A stretch of 64,000 bases of DNA from Aulosira sp. FACHB-615 (GCF_014698045.1 NZ_JACJSE010000007.1:62001-126000); one strand, 5' to 3'; counted from the first letter of the stretch, positions 50,575-60,513 are shown. The notes: generated from the sequence alone by a model not told the origin. Numbers and translations: made by a program.

Positions 50575-51981
50575 TCATTTTTCCGATTCATGATGCAGTC
50601 GTTTGAGTAAATCTTGAATTTCTGCAATGGTATCTTTGGAGATTTTTGGCTGTTTTTCTAGCCAAGCCGTAGCACTTGCATCTCCTTGCTGAACAGCTAA
50701 GATTAAAGCCCCCCATGTGAGTACATCTGGCTGTTGTGGATTAACTTCTAATGCTGATGCGACACGATTCCACAACTTGCCTTTTTCGGCTTTTAACAGA
50801 ATAGAAATTTCTTGAACATTTTGGGGTGATGCTTTAAATACTTTTAAAGCTTTATCCCAACGACCATCAATTAAATCTGCTAAGACTTGTTCACTGGGAC
50901 TAGCCCAAGTTTTTTCGGCTTGTGCTTTGGTGAATTCAGAGTGTAAGCGAATAAAATCAACTTGGGCTTGGGCTGTGGCGGGTAAGGCGTTTCTGCGTTG
51001 TTTTTGCAGAGATTTTAACGATTCTAGGGCTGGTGTCCATAAACCGCTACGGGCAATTGAGATGGCGTTTTGGTAAGGAGTCTCTTTAATAGCTGGTGGT
51101 TTGAGAGAAATTTTATCTAACTGAATTGGGTTGAGATAAAGTTTGGTTGGTTTAACTTGGTAAACCCGTAATTGGGGTTCTAAACCGGCTGTTTGGTCTA
51201 AGATTAATTCTTTATCATCATTACCAGTCACTTGTTGCCATTTTGGTGATTGACCGTTAGAACTCTTCCATGACAGCAGTTGAATTAAGTTAGAACGAAC
51301 TGGATTGTAATATAAAATCTGTCCATAAGCGATCGCACCTGAGCCTTTTTGATATTCTCCTTGCACATTAAACCAAACACCAGCAGCAGGCGTTTCATCA
51401 TCAAAACTTTTGATTGTGGTGAAAGGTAAGAGGTTATTATCCTCATTCTCGGCTTTACTATCTACAAATGACTTGTCTATCCCAGTTACCGATAATTGAG
51501 TTGCTAAACGATAGTATTTTTCGCTTTTTGATTGAAATTCTGAGTCTGTTGCTAGTTGATAAACTCGCAATGCTACCAGTTCATCACAATCAGACTGACA
51601 ATTAGGACGTTGCTGAAAAACCGGCAATAAAAATTCGTTGTTATTTTTATCTAAAGCCAGAGTCTCGCCAGATGTTTGTTTTTGTGCTTGTATGCTGGCT
51701 TGAATTTCGGAAAGGGTGTGGGGATGTTCGCTATAACCAAAGGGAATTTGCGCCCATTCTGGTAAAAACTTGTTCATCCAAACAATTTTGTCGGGATTGA
51801 AGATAAACAGCCAACTAATCCAAGCAAATATCAAAATTAACCCAGCACTACTGAATAAAACAGTAACCGCTACCGTTGATGACAGTAAACTTCCCTCTTG
51901 GGGTACTTTTTCGGCAATTTCAGGGGAAGTTTGATTGCGTTTCAAGAATTTTAGCGATAGTCTGCGCGATTGATGTGCCAT
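50575..51981 (-). CDS. Membrane-anchored protein of unknown function
   Basis: 468 residues. After a basic, disordered N-terminus (about 1-32) comes one hydrophobic helix (VAVTVLFSSAGLILIFAWISWLFIF), then a long soluble part outside. The middle has KYYRLATQLSVTG and a beta-type segment with AAGVWFNVQGEYQKGSGAIAYGQILYYNP. The C-terminal 150 residues are helical repeats of TPR or Sel1-like length (WTPALESLKSLQKQRRNALPATAQ). Two Cys (CQSDC) may form a disulfide. I know no named family; probably a cyanobacterial conserved protein. It is separated from the second porin by 185 bases on the divergent side. Confidence 0.65.
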   Translation of the reverse strand: MAHQSRRLSLKFLKRNQTSPEIAEKVPQEGSLLSSTVAVTVLFSSAGLILIFAWISWLFIFNPDKIVWMNKFLPEWAQIPFGYSEHPHTLSEIQASIQAQKQTSGETLALDKNNNEFLLPVFQQRPNCQSDCDELVALRVYQLATDSEFQSKSEKYYRLATQLSVTGIDKSFVDSKAENEDNNLLPFTTIKSFDDETPAAGVWFNVQGEYQKGSGAIAYGQILYYNPVRSNLIQLLSWKSSNGQSPKWQQVTGNDDKELILDQTAGLEPQLRVYQVKPTKLYLNPIQLDKISLKPPAIKETPYQNAISIARSGLWTPALESLKSLQKQRRNALPATAQAQVDFIRLHSEFTKAQAEKTWASPSEQVLADLIDGRWDKALKVFKASPQNVQEISILLKAEKGKLWNRVASALEVNPQQPDVLTWGALILAVQQGDASATAWLEKQPKISKDTIAEIQDLLKRLHHESEK

Positions 51982-52166
51982 AGTGCTTCTCGGTCAATCT
52001 AATAGGTGGTGCAAGGCTGGTTATTTCTACTTTTATACTCGCGTTTTCGCCTATTGACCAGAATCAGTTTCGTCTTATTTGGTACAAACTCGGTAAAATT
52101 TCTCATGCCGAAACTGATAATTTTGCTTACACTCGAACTTCAGTATTCAATGTAGACTTTAATAAA

Positions 52167-53870
52167 TTGGAACTTAACGTGATTCGCTATAATCATCTCA
52201 AATACTGGGTAATTGCGTCTTTTGTGATGGCGGGATTAAACGGCGGATCACAGATAGCCTCCGCCCAAGATTATACTAGTACTGAAACACAACCAAGTTT
52301 AAGTTTAGACAATCAAGATTCTCCAATATTTCCTGCCGCTTCTATTGATCAGGGTGTAATAGAAAATACCGAACCGATGGCACAAGTTACATCGGTGTCA
52401 CAATTGAATGATGTCCAACCAAGTGATTGGGCTTTTACCGCGTTGCAATCTTTAGTAGAACGCTATAACTGCATTGCTGGCTATCCTGATAATTCATTTC
52501 GGGGCGATCGCGCTGTCTCTCGCTATGAATTTGCTGCTGGGATGAATGCTTGCTTAGATAAAATCAACCAAATTCTTGCAGTTGCAGCACCCAGCGCCGA
52601 ATTAGTGACCCGTGCAGACTTGGATACAATTAAACGTTTACAATCTGAATTTAGCAGCGAATTAGCCACCTTGCGGGGACGAGTAGATAGTTTAGAAGCG
52701 CGGACTGCGGAACTGGAAGCGAACCAATTTTCTACCACAACTAAACTTAACGGACTGTTAATTGTAGGTGTTCAAGGGCGGAGTTCTAACCGTGGTGACG
52801 TTAACCCTAGAGATGGTGTCAAAGACTCAGATGATAATGGCACAAACTTTAACGTTATTAACTTTTCCTACCTGAGTTTAACTACTCAATTAACGCCCCG
52901 TAGTTATCTATTTACCGGCTTAGTGGCTGCTGATGGTACCACAAAACCTAAATTGAGTAATGACTTTGCCCTGAGTTACGAATATCCCACAGATAACAAA
53001 TTAACTGTGATTGACTTGAATTATCGCTGGTTAGTCAATGACAAATTAGCGGTTATGGTAGGAACAGAAGGCGTAAATATGACCAACGCTTTCCGAGGCC
53101 CGGTGCGAGTCGAGAGTGCAGCTACAGGGCCTTTATCTTGGTTAGCCCAAAGAAACCCGATTTTAGATATTGGCTTTGGTCATGGTGGAATTGCTGTAGA
53201 TTGGCAATTTGCTAAACGTGCCAGTTTACAAGCTTTATATACTAGTTATACTCCTGGGAAACCGGGTGAACGTAGTGGTTTGTTTGATGGAACTACAACT
53301 ACAGCAGTGCAATTGTTATTAACACCGACTGATACTGTTGATTTGAGTTTGTATTACGTTAATAATTATGCTTCTGATGGTTGTTTGCTCACCTTTGTTG
53401 GTGATGAATGTTTAACAGCGACTAACGCACCCTTACAAACCAACGCCTATGGTGGGACACTCAGTTGGCAAATATCGCCCCGCTTCACTGTCGGCGCGTG
53501 GGGTGGTTATACTACTTCCTCGATTCCTGGGCGATCGGGTAGTGTGGAAACGACTAATTACATGGTATTTTTAAACTTCCCCGATTTATTTGCTCAAGGG
53601 AATTTAGGTGGTATTTATGTCGGACAACCACCAAAAATTACTAGTAGTAATTTACCTGTGGGTAATAATGTCCCTGATTTTGAGAATACAGGTTTAGGGC
53701 GTGCAGGCGGACAACCAGGAACCACCACTCAAATTGAAGCTTTTTATCGTTTTAAAATGACAGATAACATCTACATTACGCCAGGGATAATTCATATATT
53801 GGAACCTGGTCATACACCAGATAGTGACCCAGTTACTATTGGTATTCTTCGCAGTACATTTCTGTTTTAG
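52167..53870 (+). CDS. SLH-OprB outer-membrane porin (second copy)
   Basis: 567 residues, same layout as 42029-43930: signal peptide (IASFVMAGLNGGSQIASAQ), linker, SLH domain (SQLNDVQPSDWAFTALQSLVERYNCIAGYPD ... SRYEFAAGMNACLDKI), coiled coil (LDTIKRLQSEFSSELATLRGRVDSLEARTAELEANQF) and OprB barrel ending TFLF. The coiled-coil ends are almost identical between the two proteins. The frame opens with a TTG at 52167; GTG at 52179 is a possible alternative. No ACCAA-N5-TTGGT site was found upstream, unlike the other porin. The hairpin at 53884 follows the stop. Confidence 0.93.
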   Translation: MELNVIRYNHLKYWVIASFVMAGLNGGSQIASAQDYTSTETQPSLSLDNQDSPIFPAASIDQGVIENTEPMAQVTSVSQLNDVQPSDWAFTALQSLVERYNCIAGYPDNSFRGDRAVSRYEFAAGMNACLDKINQILAVAAPSAELVTRADLDTIKRLQSEFSSELATLRGRVDSLEARTAELEANQFSTTTKLNGLLIVGVQGRSSNRGDVNPRDGVKDSDDNGTNFNVINFSYLSLTTQLTPRSYLFTGLVAADGTTKPKLSNDFALSYEYPTDNKLTVIDLNYRWLVNDKLAVMVGTEGVNMTNAFRGPVRVESAATGPLSWLAQRNPILDIGFGHGGIAVDWQFAKRASLQALYTSYTPGKPGERSGLFDGTTTTAVQLLLTPTDTVDLSLYYVNNYASDGCLLTFVGDECLTATNAPLQTNAYGGTLSWQISPRFTVGAWGGYTTSSIPGRSGSVETTNYMVFLNFPDLFAQGNLGGIYVGQPPKITSSNLPVGNNVPDFENTGLGRAGGQPGTTTQIEAFYRFKMTDNIYITPGIIHILEPGHTPDSDPVTIGILRSTFLF

Positions 53871-53883
53871 TATCGTGACTTTC

Positions 53884-53916
53884 AGACCCCCGACTTCTTC
53901 AAGAAGTCGGGGGTCT
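53884..53916. terminator. Long palindrome after the second porin
   Basis: AGACCCCCGACTTCTT (53884-53899) and AAGAAGTCGGGGGTCT (53901-53916) are perfect complements around one base. The central CCCGACTTCTTCAAGAAGTCGGG is repeated at 55002-55026, so it belongs to an interspersed palindrome family. Likely terminator function; short T-rich tail only. Confidence 0.75.
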
Positions 53917-53958
53917 TGTTGTTGATAAATGATTGAGGAATGCTATGGATAATTGCAG

Positions 53959-54121
53959 TTAAGTAGAAGGACTAAATTAAACCTAACTTAAATTTACCGG
54001 GTTTCGACACTTCGACAGGCTCAGTGCATCGCTGCGCTCAACCCTTGTCTTTTCAAGGATCGAGCATTGAGCGTTCGCGTAGCGTCTCCCTTGGGGAGAA
54101 GTCGAAATGCGTCTTCTAAAT
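53959..54121. repeat. 163-bp interspersed repeat, copy 2 (MITE-like)
   Basis: Same ends and length as 8720-8882. The interior differs: here GCGTTCGCGTAGCGTCTCCC precedes the shared GTCGAAATGCGTC end. Confidence 0.85.
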
Positions 54122-54211
54122 CATTGTATCTACCTACTTAATTGCAAATTTCCAGCAGCAATCAATTCCTTTTTTCCCTAAGTAAGCTGTGTCAAATTCC
54201 TTGAATAACTG

Positions 54212-54246
54212 CAAAAAGAAAAAAGGTTTGGCTCACCACCAAACCT
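54212..54246 (-). terminator. Terminator-like hairpin (minus strand) with no gene upstream
   Basis: On the minus strand AGGTTTGG pairs with CCAAACCT (54224-54231 with 54239-54246), followed by TTTTTTCTTTTTG. No minus-strand gene precedes it, so it may end a non-coding transcript or be a leftover. Confidence 0.55.
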
Positions 54247-54999
54247 GACTATAAATCCAGTGCATAACAACATCCCGCATTTATTTACTCATGATTTTTA
54301 CTTTGTAGCATCTTCCTATAGGATGTATCCAAAACTTATAAAAGCTGATATTAAGCGAGACAGGTATTCTTAATTACATTGAAATAAAATAATTGCCATA
54401 AAATCCTTCAAAATTCAAAACTGCTGATATAATTACCGACTTTTGTATTAGGGTTAAGCTTTGCTATATCAGCAAAATAAAAGACGGGCTTGCACCCGTC
54501 GAAATAGCTTGAAAGTGGCGACACACCTTGGATTATCAAAAAGAATAGTAATTAAACTTAATAGGTCGTCAAGAAGACTGATGATTTAGACAATAAGAAG
54601 AGTTTTTACACCATGCTTAGTGTTTAGCTCAAAGTCATTCTTGTAGTATTCTTCAATTTAGCATAGACAAATTTTAACTAACTGCCAAAATGCCAAAATA
54701 TTGGAGGTATAAATAGCATTTTGAGCTTTTTTATTTATCTGATTTAGCAAAACATATAGGACTAATATTTGATTTCTGAAATGTACGTAGGATGTGTTAT
54801 CAGCGAGAGTACTGCATCTAGCCCAAAGTTTTCGGTGCGTTACGGCTTACGCCTAGCACACCCTACTGGACTGGTATAGGTGGGGAAGAGAGAACATTGT
54901 TGCAAAAAACGCAACAACAACAGAAATAATCTGGCGAATTAGTAAGATAACAATAGATTTTCCGCAATATCTCTGATGACAGGTGAATAGATGTAGTCA

Positions 55000-55030
55000 G
55001 ATCCCCGACTTCTTCAAGAAGTCGGGAATC
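55000..55030. repeat. CCCGACTTCTTCAAGAAGTCGGG palindrome, second copy (described in parts)
   Basis: Palindrome identical in its centre to 53884-53916, with GATCCCC and GGGAATC flanks. Just upstream of the CHAT gene promoter region. Confidence 0.8.
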
Positions 55031-55087
55031 TAATCACCCATCATCAAATTACAAATTACGAACTTATACTGAAATAGGCGAAGTATT

Positions 55088-58000
55088 ATGAATTACAAAT
55101 TATTATTTTTGCCTTTATTGCTGAGTTCGCTGCTGCTATCTGATGCAGTGAGAGCCACATCAAAAACCCAAGACTTGCAGATAGCACAACAACCAACTCA
55201 ACCAGACGCAACCCGCGCCGCAGCACAACAAGCATACAATGAAGGATTTGAACTATACAAGCAAGGCACAGCCGAAAGCTTACAACAGGCAATTGCAAAA
55301 TGGCAAACTGCCTTACCACTGTGGCAGAAACTAGGTGATAAGTCTAACGAAGCTTTGACTTTACTGGGAATTGGTACAATCTACAATAGTTTAGGAGAAA
55401 AACAGCAAGCACTGTCATTTTTTAACCAAGCTCTACCCCTATATCGTGCAGTAGATAATCGCTCTGGGGAAGCTACCACTCTCAATAACATTGGTGCAGT
55501 CTACTCCGCATTAGGAGAAAAGCAGCAAGCCCTGTCATTTTACAACCAAGCTCTGCCCTTGTATCGTGCAGTAGGCGATCGCTCAGGCGTTGCTACTACT
55601 CTCAATAACATTGGTCTAGTCTACGACGCATTAGGAGAAAAGCAGCAAGCACTGTCATTTTACAACCAAGCTCTGCCCCTCTATCGTACGGTGGGCGATC
55701 GCTCAGGCGTTGCTACTACTCTCAATAACATTGGTCTAGTCTACTCCGCATTAGGAGAAAAACAGCAAGCACTGTCATATTACAACCAAGCTCTGCCCCT
55801 ATATCGTGCGGTGGGCGATCGCTCTGGGGAAGCTCTTACTCTCAATAACATTGGTGCAGTCTACTCCGATTTAGGAGAAAAGCAGCAAGCATTGTCATAT
55901 TACAACCAAGCTCTGCCCCTCAGACGTGCAGTGGGCGATCGCTCTGGGGAAGCTCTTACTCTCAATAACATTGGTGCAGTCTACTCCGATTTAGGAGAAA
56001 AGCAGCAAGCATTGTCATATTACAACCAAGCTCTGCCCCTCAGACGTGCAGTGGGCGATCGCTCCGGGGAAGCCACTACTCTCAATAACATTGGTAAAGT
56101 CTACTCCGATTTAGGAGAAAAGCAGCAAGCCCTGTCATTTTACAACCAAGCCTTGCCCATAATACGTGCGGTGGGCGATCGCACAGGTGAAGCTGGGATT
56201 CTCAATAACATTGGTGCAGTCTACGACGCATTAGGAGAAAAGCAGCAAGCCCTGTCATTTTACAACCAAGCTCTGCCCATATTACGTGCGGTGGGCGATC
56301 GCACAGGTGAAGCTACGACTCTCAATAATATTGGTCTAGTCTACTCCGATTTAGGAGAAAAGCAAAAAGCCCTGTCATTTTACAACCAAGCTCTGCCCCT
56401 AATTCGTGCGGTGGGCGATCGCACAGGTGAAGCTAGGACTCTCAATAACATTGGTGCAGTCTACGACGCATTAGGAGAAAAGCACAAAGCCCTAGAATTT
56501 CTCAACCAAGCCCTGCCCCTATGGCGTGCGGTGGGCGATCGCTCTGGTGAAGCTCTTACTCTCAGTAATATTGCTTTCTTAGAACGAGACAAAGGCAATC
56601 TACAAACTGCACTCACCCAAATTGAAGCATCTATCAAAATCATCGAAGAATTACGCACCAAAATCGACAGTCAAGAATTGCGTACTTCTTACTTTGCCAC
56701 CGTACAAAACTATTACCAATTTTACATCGACTTGCTAATGCAGTTGCACAAAAAAGAACCATCCAAAGGTTACGCTGCACAAGCACTACACATCAGCGAA
56801 CGCTCCCGCGCTAGGGTTCTATTAGAACTATTAACAGAAGCCAATGCCAAAATCCGCAAAGGTGTTGATCCTAAATTATTAGCACAAGAACAAAGTCTGC
56901 AAGAACAAATTGATGCTAAAGATAAACTGCGTCGAGATTTAATCAGCAAAGCAGCACCCGCCACCACAATTCAAGAACTCAAACAAGAAATTGCCAATCT
57001 TCTTAATCAATACAAACAACTGCAAACTCAAATTCGCACAACTAGCCCCAAATATGCTGCACTCAAAGATCCTGAACCGTTAAAATCAGCGCAAATTCAG
57101 CAGCAACTCGATGCAAATACTGTACTGTTGCAATATTCATTAGGTAAAGAACGCAGTTATCTTTGGGTTGTAACTCCTAATTCCCTAGACAGCTATGAAC
57201 TCCCGCCACAAACACAGATAGAAAAAGCAGCAAATGATTTTCGCCAAAGTATAGTCAGAGTAGTAGCTTCCCCTAAACAACAAGCAGCAGCAGCAAAACA
57301 ACTAAGTCATATTATCCTGGCTCCAGTCGCCAACAAGTTAGCAAACAAACGCTTGGTAATTGTCGCGGATGGTGTTTTACAAAATATTCCCTTTGCCGCA
57401 ATCACTGATCCAACCACTCAAGAATCTTATCAACCACTGCTAGTTAACCACGAAATTGTCAATCTTCCTTCAGCTTCAACTATTGCTATCCTCAGACAAG
57501 AAACTCAAAAACGTCCCAAAGCACCGAAAGCTCTTGCTATTCTCGCAGATCCCGTATATAGTGCCAATGATTCACGGGTGACAGGCAAACCAGAACCAAT
57601 TGCCATCACTCCTGAATTAGACCTCCAGCGTTCGGCTTTGTCAAGGTCAGCCAAAAATCTCAACCGCAACGGTTGGGATAGATTAACTGGAACTCGTGAA
57701 GAAGCACAGACAATTCTCAAACTCGGTTCAGCAAAAGATAGCCTAGCAGCTTATGATTTTGATGCTAATTATGATTGGGTAACAAACTCCAAACTAAATC
57801 AATATCGTGTGATTCACTTTGCTACTCACGGTTTTGCTGATGATATTAACCCAGAGTTATCAGGCATTGTACTTTCCCTTGTAGACAAGCAAGGTAAACC
57901 CCAAAGAGGATATCTGCGATTAAATGATATCTTCAACCTGGATTTTCCGGCTGATTTAATTGTGTTGAGTGCTTGTCAAACTGGACAAGGTAAAGAAATT

Positions 58001-58252
58001 CAAGGAGAAGGGCTGGTAGGGTTGACAAGAGGATTGATGTATGCAGGTTCACCAAGACTTGTGTTGTCTTTATGGGATGTGGATGATGAAGGAACGAAGG
58101 AATTGATGAGTGAATTTTATCGCCAAATGTGGAAAGAAGGGAAATCTCCTGTTGCTGCCCTCCGCGCCGCGCAATTAAGTTTATGGCAAAGTCCCAATTG
58201 GCGTAAACCTGTGTATTGGGCTGCTTTTACTCTGCAAGGCGAGTGGCGATGA
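55088..58252 (+). CDS. Exported TPR-CHAT protein
   Basis: 1054 residues. The signal peptide (LLFLPLLLSSLLLSDAVRA) cleaves near residue 23. A TPR array follows (about residues 45-500) with ten near-identical 40-residue units, each NNIGxVYxxLGEKQQALSFYNQALP, R-A-V-G-D-R-S/T-G-E-A. Then come a helical, Lys/Glu-rich linker (500-700) and a C-terminal CHAT protease domain (about 760-1054) with the His of HFATHGF (His914) and the Cys of VLSACQTG (Cys963). CHAT is a caspase-like cysteine protease; TPRs bind a partner. In cyanobacteria such proteins are common and poorly understood. Exported form: substrate probably periplasmic. Each TPR unit carries a GCGATCGC (HIP1) in its VGDRSG codons. Confidence 0.93.
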   Translation: MNYKLLFLPLLLSSLLLSDAVRATSKTQDLQIAQQPTQPDATRAAAQQAYNEGFELYKQGTAESLQQAIAKWQTALPLWQKLGDKSNEALTLLGIGTIYNSLGEKQQALSFFNQALPLYRAVDNRSGEATTLNNIGAVYSALGEKQQALSFYNQALPLYRAVGDRSGVATTLNNIGLVYDALGEKQQALSFYNQALPLYRTVGDRSGVATTLNNIGLVYSALGEKQQALSYYNQALPLYRAVGDRSGEALTLNNIGAVYSDLGEKQQALSYYNQALPLRRAVGDRSGEALTLNNIGAVYSDLGEKQQALSYYNQALPLRRAVGDRSGEATTLNNIGKVYSDLGEKQQALSFYNQALPIIRAVGDRTGEAGILNNIGAVYDALGEKQQALSFYNQALPILRAVGDRTGEATTLNNIGLVYSDLGEKQKALSFYNQALPLIRAVGDRTGEARTLNNIGAVYDALGEKHKALEFLNQALPLWRAVGDRSGEALTLSNIAFLERDKGNLQTALTQIEASIKIIEELRTKIDSQELRTSYFATVQNYYQFYIDLLMQLHKKEPSKGYAAQALHISERSRARVLLELLTEANAKIRKGVDPKLLAQEQSLQEQIDAKDKLRRDLISKAAPATTIQELKQEIANLLNQYKQLQTQIRTTSPKYAALKDPEPLKSAQIQQQLDANTVLLQYSLGKERSYLWVVTPNSLDSYELPPQTQIEKAANDFRQSIVRVVASPKQQAAAAKQLSHIILAPVANKLANKRLVIVADGVLQNIPFAAITDPTTQESYQPLLVNHEIVNLPSASTIAILRQETQKRPKAPKALAILADPVYSANDSRVTGKPEPIAITPELDLQRSALSRSAKNLNRNGWDRLTGTREEAQTILKLGSAKDSLAAYDFDANYDWVTNSKLNQYRVIHFATHGFADDINPELSGIVLSLVDKQGKPQRGYLRLNDIFNLDFPADLIVLSACQTGQGKEIQGEGLVGLTRGLMYAGSPRLVLSLWDVDDEGTKELMSEFYRQMWKEGKSPVAALRAAQLSLWQSPNWRKPVYWAAFTLQGEWR
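55381..56580. repeat. 120-bp coding tandem repeats (TPR array)
   Basis: Ten contiguous 120-bp units. The pair 55841-55960/55961-56080 is almost identical in DNA, and others differ by a few percent, showing recent duplication or gene conversion. Nearly all units contain GGCGATCGC at the same place. Confidence 0.9.
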
Positions 58253-58654
58253 CAATTCGTAATTCACGCGATGTGCAACTTAGGTTTGAAACTCCTCTCC
58301 AAACCTCTCACGCCAGTCGCCTCAAGTCGGGAAACCCTTTCGGTAAAATGTTCGTTGAGTGCATCTGTCCCGCCTCGGAATGAATTCCGAGTCTCATAGC
58401 GCAAGTCATCTTCAGATGACTCAACCAAAAATGTATTCCAGTCCACGCTTTGTGGACTTTGGCTATGAGCCTGGAACTTTAGTTCTAGGCGGGATGTGGT
58501 TGAACACGAAAATTTTTGACTTGTGTATACACGGTAGGGGGTTGGGGGTTAGGTTTGAGAGAAAGTTGCACACGGCGTTAATTCGTATATCCATGTTGAG
58601 TGTCCGAGATTTTTGTTGGGTTGCGCTGCGCTCCACCCAACCTACGCCTGTTTA
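58253..58654. other. Repeat-rich gap between CHAT and Uma2 genes
   Basis: No gene supported. It contains CGCCTCAAGTCGGGAAACCC (about 58317), a CTCGGAATGAATTCCGAG palindrome (58375-58392) and a GTTGGGTTGCGCTGCGCTCC / ACCCAAC hairpin (58615-58641). Frames crossing it have repeat composition. Confidence 0.55.
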
Positions 58655-59218
58655 TTACATTACATCTTCGTAAAGTTCTGCTATTGTTGCCTCAAAATTA
58701 ATGCTATTGAGTTGAAAATATTGTTCTTGGGATGTGTATGTTTGTAAAACCCACAAATTATCTTCATTACGTCGAAAACATTCAACTCGCTTACGTTTTG
58801 TGTTAATTAAAACATATTCTTTTAGACTTTCTATTGCTTGATAATCAGCAAATTTATCACCTCTGTCGAAGGCTTCAGTCGAGTCAGATAGAACTTCGAC
58901 AATTAAACAAGGAAATCTTTTATGTACAGGTGTTTCTTGATCTCTTGAGTCGCAAGTCACCATCACATCAGGATAGTAATATCGATTTAAAGATTCAATT
59001 CGCGCTTTCATATCAGCAATGTAAACACGACATCCAGAACCGCGCACATGACTCCGCAGAAGTACAGCAAGGTTGAGAGCAACGGTAACATGAGGATCAC
59101 TTGCTCCAGCCATTGCGTAAATGTAGCCGTCGATGTATTCATGTTTAATGGAGCTTGTTTCCTCCATTTGGAGATATTCTTCGGGTGTGAAATAGTTTGC
59201 TTGAGAGGAGGCTATCAT
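58655..59218 (-). CDS. Uma2-family protein (DUF820), second copy
   Basis: 187 residues from the ATG at 59218 (MIASSQANYFTPEEYLQME), the usual Uma2 N-terminus; 13 more residues are possible upstream. Contains KHEYIDGYIYAMAGAS, then RVYIADMKARIE, YYPDVMVTCD (PD of the nuclease fold) and LIVEVLSDSTEAFDRGDKFADYQ with E-x-L, followed by EYVLINTKRKRVECFRR. All conserved positions of the PD-(D/E)XK-like fold appear to be present. Cyanobacterial multi-copy family of unproven function. Only distantly similar to the copy at 22110, so it does not look like a recent duplicate. Confidence 0.92.
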   Translation of the reverse strand: MIASSQANYFTPEEYLQMEETSSIKHEYIDGYIYAMAGASDPHVTVALNLAVLLRSHVRGSGCRVYIADMKARIESLNRYYYPDVMVTCDSRDQETPVHKRFPCLIVEVLSDSTEAFDRGDKFADYQAIESLKEYVLINTKRKRVECFRRNEDNLWVLQTYTSQEQYFQLNSINFEATIAELYEDVM

Positions 59219-59276
59219 AAACAGGGTGTTGGGTGTCGTGAAAGTTAAAAAAGACAAACCTACGATTAATTTTAAT

Positions 59277-59367
59277 AGGACTTACGCAATAACTCTCTCA
59301 AACTCTCATTACTCCGTGACCTCTGCGCCTCTGTGGTTCGTTATTGCATAACCTGTATGTAAGTCTT
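59277..59367. mobile_element. AGGACTTACGCA element, partial
   Basis: Left end AGGACTTACGCAATAAC (59277) and a degenerate right end GTTATTGC ... TATGTAAGTCTT near 59337-59367 are imperfect inverted repeats. The interior holds the GACCTCTGCGCCTCTGTGG word. Confidence 0.6.
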
Positions 59368-59511
59368 ATTTAATTACGAATTACACCAAGTGCAGAAATC
59401 ATCGTTGGATTTTCGCGGTTCATTTGGGGTGGCGATGCGATCGCCCGCAGCGAATTACGAATTGATCTAAGATTGTTGGGTATTGTTTAATTGACGATCG
59501 CCCACAGACCG

Positions 59512-60513
59512 ATGATTGAAGTTGAACATCTCAGTAAAACTTACGGTTCTACCCCAGCGATTACGGATGTAACTTTTCGGGTTGAACCAGGGGAAATTTT
59601 AGGGTTTTTGGGGCCGAATGGCGCTGGTAAAACCACAACGATGCGAATTTTAGCGGGTTATTTACCTGCAACTAGCGGTACAGCGAAAATTTCTGGGTTT
59701 GATGTCCATGATAATTCTTTGGCGGTGCGTCAACGCATTGGTTATTTACCAGAAACACCGCCATTATATCCAGAGATGACGGTGGAGGGGTTTTTGCATT
59801 TTGTCGCCAGAATCAAAGGCGTACCCGCAGGCGATCGCACCACCAAAGTCAAAGCAGCGATCGCACGCTGTAATTTAGAAGATAAGCAAAAAGTCATTAT
59901 TCGCAAGCTTTCTAAAGGATATCGCCAAAGAGTTGGTATCGCTCAGGCGATCGTCCATGATCCACCAGCCATTATTTTAGATGAACCCACCGTTGGACTT
60001 GACCCCCGCCAAATCATTGAAGTCCGCAATTTAATTAAAAGCCTCGCTGGGACACATACCATCATTTTGTCTACTCACATTTTGCCAGAAGTGAGTATGA
60101 CTTGTAGTCGTGTTGCTATTATTAATCGGGGAAAAGTCGTAGCTACTAATACTCCCGAAAGTCTGATGACACAGTTGACAGGTGGCTCAGGATATGAATT
60201 GGAAATTGATGGCGAAGCGAATCTCGCCAAACAAGTATTACAAAATGTTGCAGGCGTGAGTCTGGTAGAATCAATTCCTGGTCATCATCTGATCAATCCT
60301 ACAGACGGACGGGCTTATTTGCGCGTGATTGCTCAACCGGGAACCGAACCAGGAAGAGACATCGCCGCCACCTTAATCCGCGCTGGGTTTGGGTTACAAG
60401 AAATGCGCCGAGTCAGCGCCACTTTAGAAGATGTGTTCTTGCAACTAACTACAGAAGAAAAGCGTTTTGAACCAGAGACAGACTCAATCGCCAACGAAGG
60501 AGAAGCAGCATAA
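59512..60513 (+). CDS. ABC transporter ATPase (GldA/NosF-like)
   Basis: 333 residues from the ATG at 59512 (MIEVEHLSKTYGSTPAI); the frame extends seven codons to a TTG. Walker A GPNGAGKTTT, Q-loop YLPETPPLYPEMT, signature LSKGYRQRVGIA, Walker B AIILDEPTVGLD, H-loop STHILPEV. The C-terminal about 100 residues (HHLINPTDGRAYLRVIAQPG) form the regulatory part usual in GldA. First of an operon with a permease that starts at the base after its stop codon. Together with the GldG-like gene this is a Gld-type exporter; in Bacteroidetes it supports gliding, in cyanobacteria the cargo is unknown. Confidence 0.95.
   Translation: MIEVEHLSKTYGSTPAITDVTFRVEPGEILGFLGPNGAGKTTTMRILAGYLPATSGTAKISGFDVHDNSLAVRQRIGYLPETPPLYPEMTVEGFLHFVARIKGVPAGDRTTKVKAAIARCNLEDKQKVIIRKLSKGYRQRVGIAQAIVHDPPAIILDEPTVGLDPRQIIEVRNLIKSLAGTHTIILSTHILPEVSMTCSRVAIINRGKVVATNTPESLMTQLTGGSGYELEIDGEANLAKQVLQNVAGVSLVESIPGHHLINPTDGRAYLRVIAQPGTEPGRDIAATLIRAGFGLQEMRRVSATLEDVFLQLTTEEKRFEPETDSIANEGEAA

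Larger units (their letters stand above)
53871..55087. other. 1.2-kb intergenic region made of repeats
   Basis: Contents in order: the 53884 palindrome, the 163-bp repeat copy 2 (53959-54121), a minus-strand terminator-like hairpin (54212-54246), GCTGATATA and TATATCAGC ends (about 54422 and 54464) of a possible small element, GACGGGCTTGCACCCGTC (54483-54500), a GGTGCGTTACGGCTTACGCC repeat near 54829, and the second CCCGACTTCTTCAAG palindrome (55000-55030). I see no coding gene. Confidence 0.6.

Noticed and set aside
58359..58673. A 104-codon plus-strand frame
   Set aside because: Its sequence comes from interspersed palindromes and it overlaps the Uma2 3' end.
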